Source: Magnetococcales bacterium
GTDB lineage: Bacteria > Pseudomonadota > Magnetococcia > Magnetococcales > JADFYX01
Direction: 5' to 3'
DNA: 64,000 nucleotides
Assembly: GCA_015232365.1 (NCBI GenBank)
Contig: JADFZU010000001.1
Location: 42,640-106,639 of the forward strand
Under the pieces are notes generated by a model. The model worked only from the letters and a program-made list of their open reading frames with translations. It was not told the DNA's origin and ran no database searches. Numbering within the stretch: the stretch's first letter is position 1; each line of letters begins with the position of its first letter. The position numbers and the translations under genes were made by a program. This document shows positions 28,945 through 37,195 of the stretch, piece by piece.

Positions 28945-29487
28945 ATGTCACGATCAAGACCATTAGCATCTGTCTGTCTGCAGGAAGATAGTAAAGTCAG
29001 TTTTCCTGCAAGGGTAGTTATGAAAAATGATCTGCCAGCGATTTTAATCGCATCCGTACACGATGTGTTTCTCTCTTTTTTAGCTATTGAACTATTTCCA
29101 GGGCCGTTTCTTCATACAGTAAATATTGAACAAACTAAAAAACAAACCGAGGATGTTGTTACCGCAGTTGTCGGCTTTTCAGGGGCTATTAATGGTAGAA
29201 TAAGTTTTAGTTGCTCGTTAACTCTTGCTCTGCAGCTCTCTAGCAGTGTTACAGGGAAAACATTTTCAACCCTATCTACTGAGGCTAGTGATGTTTTTGC
29301 TGATTTGGTTAATCTAGTTGCTAGTTGGTTCCGGGTTAATGCTGCAGACCATGGGAAGATCTCTACCGTCCCAGCAATTGTATTTTCAGAAAGTTGGAGT
29401 GATAGGGTAGAGCAAGATTTTTCATCTGGGTTTAGACAAACTTTTCAGATTAATGATGAGGTCATTATTATTGACTGTTTTTATTAA
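28945..29487 (+). CDS. CheX-like protein (CheC/CheX phosphatase superfamily fold)
   Basis: VVTAVVGFSGAINGRISFSCSLTLALQLSSSVTGKTFSTLSTEASDVFADLVNLVASWFRVNAADHGKIST resembles the CheX core G.v.l.....A..la..m.g......e..D...El.N...G. Confidence 0.6.
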   Translation: MSRSRPLASVCLQEDSKVSFPARVVMKNDLPAILIASVHDVFLSFLAIELFPGPFLHTVNIEQTKKQTEDVVTAVVGFSGAINGRISFSCSLTLALQLSSSVTGKTFSTLSTEASDVFADLVNLVASWFRVNAADHGKISTVPAIVFSESWSDRVEQDFSSGFRQTFQINDEVIIIDCFY

Positions 29488-29610
29488 TCACCTTAATCCG
29501 TTACTACATTCGCCAAGCACTGGATTAAAATCTCCGCCAAGCCTAGAGAACTATTCTCGCCTCAACAGTAAAATTTGACAAAATTCCCAAAAAACAAATA
29601 AGATAGTTGA

Positions 29611-30804
29611 ATGATTTTTTATCTACGGCCATTAGGTCGGCAGCTTTTCTATGGGAGGGAAACAGCCATTAATAACAGTGAATCAGAGATAGATATAGAG
29701 ATTGCCAAAGCAATTAAGTCCCATGATGCAGTTGCACCGGCACTAAATTTCTTTGCTTATATGGCCCCAGCCGGTATTCCCCTCTGTTATTTTACTCCCT
29801 GCAAGGAGTTTTTCCCTGAGCCGCTTGCCTCACTTAGTTCCACTGAGTGGCAACGCCTAGTTGACGTTATGGTTGAGCATGGTTTAGTGATCAAGAGTAG
29901 ATCTGATATATCTCTTTTGCCTGAAATTCAGAAAGCAACCAGGAAAAAACTTGATGATAAGATGAGCAGCAACTCCATAAAAGATGTGGTTGGGTTTCTT
30001 GCATCTATTTCTGATAACAGTCGTGGTGGGCGGTTAGATGAGGTTCACCGTTTGGGGTGGCACCTTGCAGCAGTTGCTAGGTTTGCTATCTATGCCGATT
30101 TGAAAGATCAACTAGCTGTTCTGTTGAAGTTGTTGGATATCTCTGGGCGGGTTTCAATTAATGCCTGGCCGGATCGAGCTATAATTAGTCATAAACAGGG
30201 TATAGAAATTTGTGAAATCCTCAATGGTAGTAACCACCATGGGGTTGCTATTCGGATTAACAATCTAGGTCAGGCATGGCATAGGATAGGTGGGTATAGT
30301 CGTGCTGAAGCCTGCTTTAAGCAGGCGTTGGATGTCTTAAATAGAAACCCTGAAAGTCAAGATAAGTTGGTTGCCAGCCTACTTGGAAACTTTGCTCTTT
30401 TACGTCGTGACCAAAGACAGATAGATGGGGCGGCTAAATATTTTAGAGAGGCACTGGATCTTGTCGAAAATGAGTGTGGTTTGGAAAATCAGTTAGTTAA
30501 TATCTGTGTCAACGGTTTAGGGCGGATTATAAAAATTAGAGATGGGGCTGAGAAGGCAATTGAGTTTTTAGGCGAAGCTTTGACCAAGAGCGTAGCTGCT
30601 AGTGGAGTAAAGGATCACCCTAATCTTGCTGTAGTATTTTGTAATTTAGGTTTGATGCAGTTAGAGATTGGTAAAAAAGAACTGGGGAAAAGGAGTCTGG
30701 TTATAGCTATGCAGATTGCCAAAAAGAGCCTTCCAAAGCAGCACCCTATGCATAAACAGATTTTAGCACATCTTCAACCATTTGCTACTGCTGCCTCCAA
30801 ATAG
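29611..30804 (+). CDS. STAND-type winged-helix/TPR protein lacking an NB-ARC ATPase
   Basis: ALNFFAYMAPAGIPLCYF...FPEPLASLSSTEWQRLVDVMVEHGLVIKSRSDISLLPEIQKATRKKL resembles the linker after NB-ARC in TPR-STAND proteins; then TPRs (AIRINNLGQAWHRIGGYSRAEACFKQALDVL, AKYFREALDLVE, AVVFCNLGLMQLEIG). No P-loop in the ORF. Confidence 0.6.
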   Translation: MIFYLRPLGRQLFYGRETAINNSESEIDIEIAKAIKSHDAVAPALNFFAYMAPAGIPLCYFTPCKEFFPEPLASLSSTEWQRLVDVMVEHGLVIKSRSDISLLPEIQKATRKKLDDKMSSNSIKDVVGFLASISDNSRGGRLDEVHRLGWHLAAVARFAIYADLKDQLAVLLKLLDISGRVSINAWPDRAIISHKQGIEICEILNGSNHHGVAIRINNLGQAWHRIGGYSRAEACFKQALDVLNRNPESQDKLVASLLGNFALLRRDQRQIDGAAKYFREALDLVENECGLENQLVNICVNGLGRIIKIRDGAEKAIEFLGEALTKSVAASGVKDHPNLAVVFCNLGLMQLEIGKKELGKRSLVIAMQIAKKSLPKQHPMHKQILAHLQPFATAASK

Positions 30805-30845
30805 GAGTAGCAACAGTAAACTTAATAGATTTTAAGGTTGGTTTT

Positions 30846-31580
30846 TTACCAAGGCATAAAACGGTTGATCTGGCTCATGGGCCGAATGGCTCCATTAAGA
30901 TCGTAACTCATGGATGTTACAGCGCTGGTCATAACGTTAACCGCCTTGCTCATGTTGGCTACATTAGTACTAATCGGATGTAAAGAGTCAAGTTTGACTG
31001 ATATATCTTCCATGGTTTTATTCATGGTAAATACATTTTTGCCCATTGAGACAACGCTAGATGCCATAACATTTACATTTTTATCCAAACCGGTAATAGA
31101 GTCGGTCATATGCTCCATATTCTCTGCCATACTCTGCATATCTACCGACATGGTCTCCATGTTATCACTGATATACTCAAGGTGGGTAGACATCAAAGCA
31201 ACATTTCCAGATAGATTTGATATGCTAACCGATAGATTTCCCATGTTCAGCCCCATTTGAGGGTCAATGGATGAGGCCATGGTGCGAATGTCCTGGGTGA
31301 GGCTATAGATAAGAAAAAAACCGTACATTGCCAAAATAATGAAGGCAAACAGGGATGGATAGACTATTAGTTCCCAACGTCTGGCACTTTTATCAAAGCT
31401 TTTAGCGAAATCTGAGATGATAGAACTTGAACAAGTTGCACATTCAGGTCCAGATCCTGCTGTTGCAAAAGGGTTTCCATCTCGTGGAGAAAATTTGAGA
31501 GTACTTTTTTGCCCTTGTGTCAGGTTGTCAGTATCGTTTTTGCTCTCTGACTCTTCCGTGCTGTTTTTCTCATTTGTCAT
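30846..31580 (-). CDS. Single-TM protein with a long Met-rich heptad-like C-terminal domain
   Basis: Cytoplasmic N-terminus with CATC, TM WELIVYPSLFAFIILAMYGFFLIYSL, then METMSVDMQSMAENMEHMTDSITGLDKNVNVMASSVVSMGKNVFTMNKTMEDISVKL. ATG at 31580 preceded by AGGAG. Confidence 0.75.
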   Translation of the reverse strand: MTNEKNSTEESESKNDTDNLTQGQKSTLKFSPRDGNPFATAGSGPECATCSSSIISDFAKSFDKSARRWELIVYPSLFAFIILAMYGFFLIYSLTQDIRTMASSIDPQMGLNMGNLSVSISNLSGNVALMSTHLEYISDNMETMSVDMQSMAENMEHMTDSITGLDKNVNVMASSVVSMGKNVFTMNKTMEDISVKLDSLHPISTNVANMSKAVNVMTSAVTSMSYDLNGAIRPMSQINRFMPW

Positions 31581-31694
31581 GAGATGCAAACTCCTGAATA
31601 TATTTTAAAAACTGACTAAAGTAACCCACAAAAGCAAATTGATGTTGTATAATCTATGTGAGCGGTCAATTTTGTCCATTAAGCCGGCACGTTA

Positions 31695-32339
31695 TTAATT
31701 AAAATCTACATCCGGGTGGAGTATGTTGGCTAATTCTAAAAATTCGACTGCAGCCTTACTGGTTTTAGACTGTTCAAACACTGCTCTCCCTTCACTGAAC
31801 GAGCGACGGTAGGCGGCACGCAAATGGATACGATTCTCTAAGACCCTAACTCCAGAAAGTGTCTGTAAAGCCTCCAGTGTTTCACTGGATTCACGCATTC
31901 CAGGATGAGTATCTGCCCGGTTGATAAACATAACAATTTCCGGACGTTTCTCTTTTCCAGCTACCGTCTCTTCAACTATATCTCTAAATCTAGAGGTTGA
32001 CCATACATCTGCCTGACTCGGTGGGACTGGAATCAGAACCCGGTCAGCCATGGCTATAGCCTGACGCATGGCCCATAAATTTGCAGCACCTACGTCTATA
32101 ATCATCTCGCCCTGACGGTTCTTCATCATTTTACCAGGGTTGCTCTCCGGGCGAAATACCTTGATCTCTGGAGATATCTCCTCTTCAGATCTTACCTCTG
32201 CCACATCACTCAATGTGGCTTGTGGGTCAAGGTCAAACGCTGCTACTTCTACACCAGCTGTGGCTAGCCATACTGCCAGATTAAAGGAGATGGTGCTTTT
32301 ACCACATCCACCCTTCAAATTTCCAACTACAGTGATCAT
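31695..32339 (-). CDS. Orphan ParA/MinD-superfamily ATPase
   Basis: MITVVGNLKGGCGKSTISFNLAVWLATAGVEVAAFDLDPQATLSD (deviant Walker A KGGCGKST); no ParB-like gene nearby. Confidence 0.9.
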   Translation of the reverse strand: MITVVGNLKGGCGKSTISFNLAVWLATAGVEVAAFDLDPQATLSDVAEVRSEEEISPEIKVFRPESNPGKMMKNRQGEMIIDVGAANLWAMRQAIAMADRVLIPVPPSQADVWSTSRFRDIVEETVAGKEKRPEIVMFINRADTHPGMRESSETLEALQTLSGVRVLENRIHLRAAYRRSFSEGRAVFEQSKTSKAAVEFLELANILHPDVDFN

Positions 32340-32452
32340 ATCACGTTTCTCTGTATAGTTGCAGGTTGGCTATTCAAATCCAATGTTCATCATGGTGTAA
32401 ATTCTTACGCAAAATGCACGCAAATGCAAGTGTTCATGAAAAAGTTTAGCTG

Positions 32453-32490
32453 CAAAAAAAAGGGCGACGGAATTACACTCCGCCGCCCTT
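32453..32490 (-). terminator. Intrinsic terminator (minus strand) after the Asn/Trp-rich gene
   Basis: On the minus strand: AAGGGCGGCGGA-gtgtaat-TCCGTCGCCCTTTTTTTTTGC. Confidence 0.85.
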
Positions 32491-32515
32491 AAATTTGCTA
32501 GTTCTTATGAAGAAC

Positions 32516-33022
32516 CTACTGGGCTTCAGGAGCAGCTGCTGCTGGTGCAGGAGCAGCTGGTGCTACTGGTGGTGGACCGTAAGGGCCAGGACCGTATCCG
32601 TAAGGACCGCCGTAGCCATTGTTCCAGCCGTTGTTGTTCCGCCAGTTGTTGTTGTTGTTCCAGTTGTTATTGTTACGCCAGTCGTTGTTGTTCCGCCAGT
32701 CGTTGCTGTTGCTCCAGTCGTTGTTTCCAGATCCAGAACCGTCAGCGTCGCCACTCATGTTGAAACCAAAGTTACCTTTAGCACGGCCGTTTCCTCTGCC
32801 GTTGTTCTTCCAGTTGTTGGAATTGTTCCAGTTATTGTTATTGGCATTGTTCCAACCATTGTTCCAGTTGTTACCATTGTTCCAGTTGTTGCCATTGTTG
32901 CCCCAACCGTTGTTCCAAGGGTTCCAATTGTTACCACCCCATGCAGATGCGTCGCCAGCAGAAATCATAGCGGCACCGCCGATAAGAGCAGCAATTGCCA
33001 ATACGCGGATTGTTTTTTTCAT
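32516..33022 (-). CDS. Secreted Asn/Trp/Gly-repeat protein, sulfur-globule-protein-like
   Basis: Signal peptide MKKTIRVLAIAALIGGAAMISAGDASA; repeats WNNGNNWNNGWNNANNNNWNN; GRGNGRAKGNFGFNMSGDADGSGSG; C-terminal GYGGPYGYGPGPYGPPPVAPAAPAPAAA. Alternative start at 33028. Confidence 0.7.
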   Translation of the reverse strand: MKKTIRVLAIAALIGGAAMISAGDASAWGGNNWNPWNNGWGNNGNNWNNGNNWNNGWNNANNNNWNNSNNWKNNGRGNGRAKGNFGFNMSGDADGSGSGNNDWSNSNDWRNNNDWRNNNNWNNNNNWRNNNGWNNGYGGPYGYGPGPYGPPPVAPAAPAPAAAAPEAQ

Positions 33023-33077
33023 GATCATTTCACTCCATTGTAAAAAAGATGAATACACTAGTTAATTTAATAAACTA

Positions 33078-33527
33078 CTACCACCCCCACGGGCCAGGAC
33101 CTCCCCGACCACCAGGGCCTCCCCAACCGCCGGGACCTCCCCAACCGTTGTTTGAGCCATTATTGAAGAAGTTCGAGGAGCGGTTGTTGTTGTAGTTTGT
33201 CCAACCGTTGTCCCAAAAGTTACCCCAATTACCATCTGTTACTGCATCAACATCTACTTCAGCATGTACTTCAAAATCGAAACGTCCATCACCACGAGCA
33301 AAACCTTCAGCTAAGTTGCTCCAGTTGTTGCCGTTGTTCCAACCATTGTTCCAGTTGTTGCCGTTGTTCCAAGAGTTGTTATGGTTGTTGCCGTTGTTCC
33401 AACCATTATTCCCGTTATTCCAGCCTCCAGGCCATCCACCCCAGGCATGAGCTTTTGAAGAGTTTATGATTGCAAAGCCACCGCAAAGCAGTGCTACAAT
33501 TAACAGTTGAATGGTTCTGTTACGCAT
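33078..33527 (-). CDS. Second secreted Asn/Trp/Gly-repeat protein, sulfur-globule-protein-like (paralogue of the previous gene)
   Basis: Signal peptide IQLLIVALLCGGFAIINSSKAHA; GWPGGWNNGNNGWNNGNNHNNSWNNGNNWNNGWNNGNNW; GDGRFDFEVHAEVDVDA; C-terminal GGPGGWGGPGGRGGPGPWGW. Confidence 0.7.
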   Translation of the reverse strand: MRNRTIQLLIVALLCGGFAIINSSKAHAWGGWPGGWNNGNNGWNNGNNHNNSWNNGNNWNNGWNNGNNWSNLAEGFARGDGRFDFEVHAEVDVDAVTDGNWGNFWDNGWTNYNNNRSSNFFNNGSNNGWGGPGGWGGPGGRGGPGPWGW

Positions 33528-33588
33528 CCAATATTATCTCCTGCTCTTTTGTTGCAAACTCTTCAATTGAAATGATCAGCATAGAATA

Positions 33589-34185
33589 TTACCAATTCAA
33601 TTTTGATCTGTTGTACTCTTCTGCACCATACAAGTCGTTATAGGGTGCACTACGCCAATTATGTTGATAACCGCGATTCCATCTGCGGTAGTCGCTGTTA
33701 TATTGTTGGCTTAAGCTATTGTTATCTTGTCCGTACCATGATTCCAGCCCGGCTCCATAATAATGCCGCTGTGTGTTCCAATCCTCGTCGGCAAACCTTG
33801 TTAAGCTTCTGCTGTTTCCAGTTGCTCCCCAAGGGTCATAACTATAAGCACTATGTCTTTCTGGTACGGCTCGCCATGGATCATATGAACCGGGACGACT
33901 ATTTGTCAGCCTGTTATTTCTAGAACTTTTTCCTGATAGCTGCGAATTATCTTTATAGCCTTTCTGATTACTTTCCTGGCTGTCCAGCCCTTCCAGGAAA
34001 GAGCTCATAAACCTACCCATGTGCTTACCAACTCTTCTGGTGCCGTCTTCATCTGTTTTGGATGAGTCGGCTCTTGCTTCAGCAACTTCAACGATCATAG
34101 CACCAGTAAGAGAAATCATGATTAAAATTGCAATTAAAATGCTTGGCTTTCCTATTTGCAGCCAATACCCTTTTTGCCTTTTCAT
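33589..34185 (-). CDS. Secreted low-complexity protein rich in Tyr/Arg/Ser/Trp with YDPW motifs
   Basis: N-terminal signal/anchor IGKPSILIAILIMISLTGAMIVEVAEA; GSYDPWRAVPE, YSYDPWGATG, YRRWNRGYQHNW. Confidence 0.65.
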   Translation of the reverse strand: MKRQKGYWLQIGKPSILIAILIMISLTGAMIVEVAEARADSSKTDEDGTRRVGKHMGRFMSSFLEGLDSQESNQKGYKDNSQLSGKSSRNNRLTNSRPGSYDPWRAVPERHSAYSYDPWGATGNSRSLTRFADEDWNTQRHYYGAGLESWYGQDNNSLSQQYNSDYRRWNRGYQHNWRSAPYNDLYGAEEYNRSKLNW

Positions 34186-34512
34186 GACTCTTTATGTGAT
34201 TAGTTCACACCCCTTAAAATATGACCTGCTTTTTTTAAACCAAGTCCTCATTATGGCTCTTAACGCAAACGAATGCTAGGAGTAAATTGTTTTAAGCCAC
34301 ATTTCAAGCTAAATTTTCTTTATTTTTCAAACTATCGAACCATGTTTTTTTTAATGGCACACAGTTAATTCGAATATTATTAAATGCTAATATGCGACTC
34401 TTATTTTTAAATTGCAACAAAAAAATATCGAACATTGACCGTTACAAAAAAGAGTTTCATTAAAACAGTATGTTACACTATTAAAAAAGGAGGTTTTTTT
34501 GAAAAACAATTT

Positions 34513-35355
34513 TTATCCGCCTTTATGATTCCGTTCTTCTATTACCCGGTTCATGGTTTCGGCCAAAAGAGGAAAGCGAAGTTCAAACATTTTATATGCA
34601 CTTTCAGCAAATTGCCGAATCTCATGTTGGGCATCATGCTTGCGACGCAGAGCAAAAAAGTTCATGAGCGACCGGAAATTTATAGTCCAATAGAGATCTG
34701 AGTAGGTGGAGACCGGCATAGCGTTACGCAGCAGCTCTCTTGCCCTTGCCCGATAGGGGTTTCGTCCTCCAGAGACCTTTTTGATTTCGCCGTTGGCTTC
34801 AGCATCATCCAGACGTTGGCACACCTCAGCATATTCGGTATGGTAAAATTGATGCAGTGAGTTCATCAACTCTTCGTAACGTTTAGTCTGCTCATCGGTT
34901 AAAACTTCAAAGCCATCAACACTTCTCGCTTCGGCATCAGGAATAAAAAATGCACTTATAGGCATACGATAACGTTGGGAAAACTCATTAAAAGAGCAGA
35001 TTCTATGGCGCATCCACTGTCGCAAGACAAAAATTGGGGCAATTATCCGCCAACGGAAATGGACTGTCTCAAAAGGGGTTCCATGGTTGTGGGAAAGCAG
35101 ATGGTAGAGCAGGTTACGGTCTCTATCTGAAAACTCACCTAAATTTTCCAGGCGGTGGTTGGTGGTAGATATTCTAGCAGTATTTATAATAGTTGCCTCA
35201 TCTCCCCAGCTATCCTCCAGTTCTAGAAAGCCAAAATTACCTATCCGTTGTGCAAAGTCAGGGTTCAAACTACAACGTGTCGTTATCTCTTCCATAAGCT
35301 CCTTGGTAGCATCTGACTGGAACTCTGGTTCTGATTTGTTTGTAGTAGGTGACAT
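34513..35355 (-). CDS. thyX: FAD-dependent thymidylate synthase
   Basis: ThyX motif RHRICSFNEFSQRY; ARELLRNAMPVSTYSDLYWTINFRSLMNFFALRRKHDAQHEIRQFA. Confidence 0.95.
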   Translation of the reverse strand: MSPTTNKSEPEFQSDATKELMEEITTRCSLNPDFAQRIGNFGFLELEDSWGDEATIINTARISTTNHRLENLGEFSDRDRNLLYHLLSHNHGTPFETVHFRWRIIAPIFVLRQWMRHRICSFNEFSQRYRMPISAFFIPDAEARSVDGFEVLTDEQTKRYEELMNSLHQFYHTEYAEVCQRLDDAEANGEIKKVSGGRNPYRARARELLRNAMPVSTYSDLYWTINFRSLMNFFALRRKHDAQHEIRQFAESAYKMFELRFPLLAETMNRVIEERNHKGG

Positions 35356-35505
35356 AAATTATCTCACTTTAAATCTGGTTTTAGAGCCTGGATATTTCTC
35401 GCCTTCAATATCTGGCAGGATGGTATAGCTTAAAGCTGTTTTACACAAAGAAACTTTTTGTTAAATACCCTGTACTGTAATGGTAAATATATAAAAACTA
35501 TTATA

Positions 35506-37074
35506 TTAACAAGATGTTAGAGTATTGCGAAGTTTTATGATTTGTGGCAGCAGGTCTTGAGCCAATACTCCTGCCTCCCCATATCCATCTGCAACCACTG
35601 CGTCAGCAGCGGCTCCGTGGAGCCAGACCCCGCTACGAATAGCCGTCTCTACGGGCCAGCCCTGGGTAAGTAGTCCAGCGATAATTCCGGTAAGCAGGTC
35701 GCCACTGCCGCCAGAAGCCAGCCCAGAGTTACCGTTATCATTGATCCATGCTCGACTGTCCGGGGCGGCAATTATGGTGTCAGCACCTTTTAAAACCAAC
35801 CAGATCTGCCATTCAGCTGCTGTTCTGCGTGCAGATTCAAGGCGGCTATTTTGAATATCTTCGACTGTAACACCTAATAGACGAGCCATCTCTCCTGGAT
35901 GGGGGGTTAAAATTAGCGGTGCTTTTCGATCCTTGGTAATAAACGGTATCTCACCGCTATTTTTAGCTAGCAGATTGATAGCATCAGCATCAAGAAGCAG
36001 GGGAGTATCTCCCCACTGCCTTGCTACCCCTTGGACCATAGTAGTGAGGTTTTTCGCAGTACCTAGCCCTGGCCCCATTGCAATGGCAGATGGTCTTATT
36101 TTGCTATTTGTGATTGTATTCAACCAGTTGCTTGTATGTTCGTCTTGGTTTTCTGTTGTGGGAAGGGGGATGGTCATGGCTTCAGTAAGTTTTGTTCCTA
36201 TAACTCGTTGGGCTTTTTCTGGTGTGGCCACTGTTACCAGTCCAGGTCCAGTTCTTAAAGCTCCAAGAGCTGTTAGGGTCGCTGCTCCCTCTTTGCCTAC
36301 GCTGCCGGCAATAACAAGAAGGTGGCCAAAGCTACCCTTGTGGCCATCAATTTGGCGTCTAGGGAAGGTTAAATCGTTCAAAAGATTTCTGGCAACCTGA
36401 TGGCTATCTATTTCAATAAAATCTTGTGGAATCCCTATGGGAATAGTAGTTATCTCCCCAGATAGTCCAGCTCCTGGATAGAGGCGGTGGCCAATTTTTT
36501 CAGTGGCGAAGGTTACGGTCCAGTCGGCTTTTACACCACAACCGAGAATTTTACCGCTATCAGCACAGACTCCCGATGGGAGGTCAACGGCAAGAACCGG
36601 TACATCCAACAGGTTGAGCATCTCAAAAGCCTGGGCTATAAATCCCTTTACCGGACGGATTAGGCCAGTACCAAAAACAGCATCAACGACAACTCCAGCG
36701 TGGATTACTGATGATGAGAAATTTGTAAGGTCGTCGGATTTTGTTATCTCTTTAACTGTGCCGCCAACTCTAGTAAAAACTTTATAGTGGAGTAGGGCAT
36801 CACCATGTAGTTTGCTGGCGGAGGTAAATAAAAACACTCTCACTCTGGCTCCGCTTTGCAGCAGTCTTCTGGCAATGACAAAACCATCACCACCATTGTT
36901 GCCTGCACCTGCCAAGATCAAAACTGGTTTTTTTCTCCAGCCTGGAGAGCGGTTTTTTAAAATTCTTTCGACACCAGCACCGGCATTTTCCATAAGCACT
37001 GCACCGGGCAGACCTATCTCTTCTATGGTTCTTCTGTCGGCCTCTTGCATCTGATCGCTGCGAAGTAATTTCAT
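35506..37074 (-). CDS. nnr: Bifunctional NAD(P)H-hydrate epimerase/dehydratase
   Basis: N-terminal YjeF epimerase (LILAGAGNNGGDGFVIARRLLQSG) and C-terminal dehydratase (KGSFGHLLVIAGSVGKEGAATLTALGALRTGPGLVTVAT, GSGDLLTGIIAGLL). Confidence 0.95.
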   Translation of the reverse strand: MKLLRSDQMQEADRRTIEEIGLPGAVLMENAGAGVERILKNRSPGWRKKPVLILAGAGNNGGDGFVIARRLLQSGARVRVFLFTSASKLHGDALLHYKVFTRVGGTVKEITKSDDLTNFSSSVIHAGVVVDAVFGTGLIRPVKGFIAQAFEMLNLLDVPVLAVDLPSGVCADSGKILGCGVKADWTVTFATEKIGHRLYPGAGLSGEITTIPIGIPQDFIEIDSHQVARNLLNDLTFPRRQIDGHKGSFGHLLVIAGSVGKEGAATLTALGALRTGPGLVTVATPEKAQRVIGTKLTEAMTIPLPTTENQDEHTSNWLNTITNSKIRPSAIAMGPGLGTAKNLTTMVQGVARQWGDTPLLLDADAINLLAKNSGEIPFITKDRKAPLILTPHPGEMARLLGVTVEDIQNSRLESARRTAAEWQIWLVLKGADTIIAAPDSRAWINDNGNSGLASGGSGDLLTGIIAGLLTQGWPVETAIRSGVWLHGAAADAVVADGYGEAGVLAQDLLPQIIKLRNTLTSC

Positions 37075-37195
37075 TGTCTACCGCCTGGTTGAAGAATAAA
37101 TTCTATTATACAGTTGGTTGATAATTCATCCAACTCGTAACAAGATACCTAAGATATTTTTCAGGGACAAACCTTATTTTATAATTGGTGGTGGC

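Noticed and set aside
31695-32339. Plasmid-type ParA indicating an integrated plasmid
   Set aside because: No ParB, parS-like iterons, replication or conjugation genes nearby; surrounding genes are chromosomal housekeeping genes.
32495-33065. Plus-strand Val- and Leu/Phe-rich ORFs (32495-33043, 32619-33065) opposite the Asn/Trp-repeat gene
   Set aside because: They are antisense readings of the AAC/TGG codon repeats; the minus-strand frame has a signal peptide, RBS and terminator, so these are shadow ORFs.
32620-33430. Possible CRISPR or satellite array because of dense short repeats (GTTGTTCCAGTTGTT...)
   Set aside because: Repeat units are in-frame codon repeats of secreted proteins with no constant-length spacers; no cas genes.
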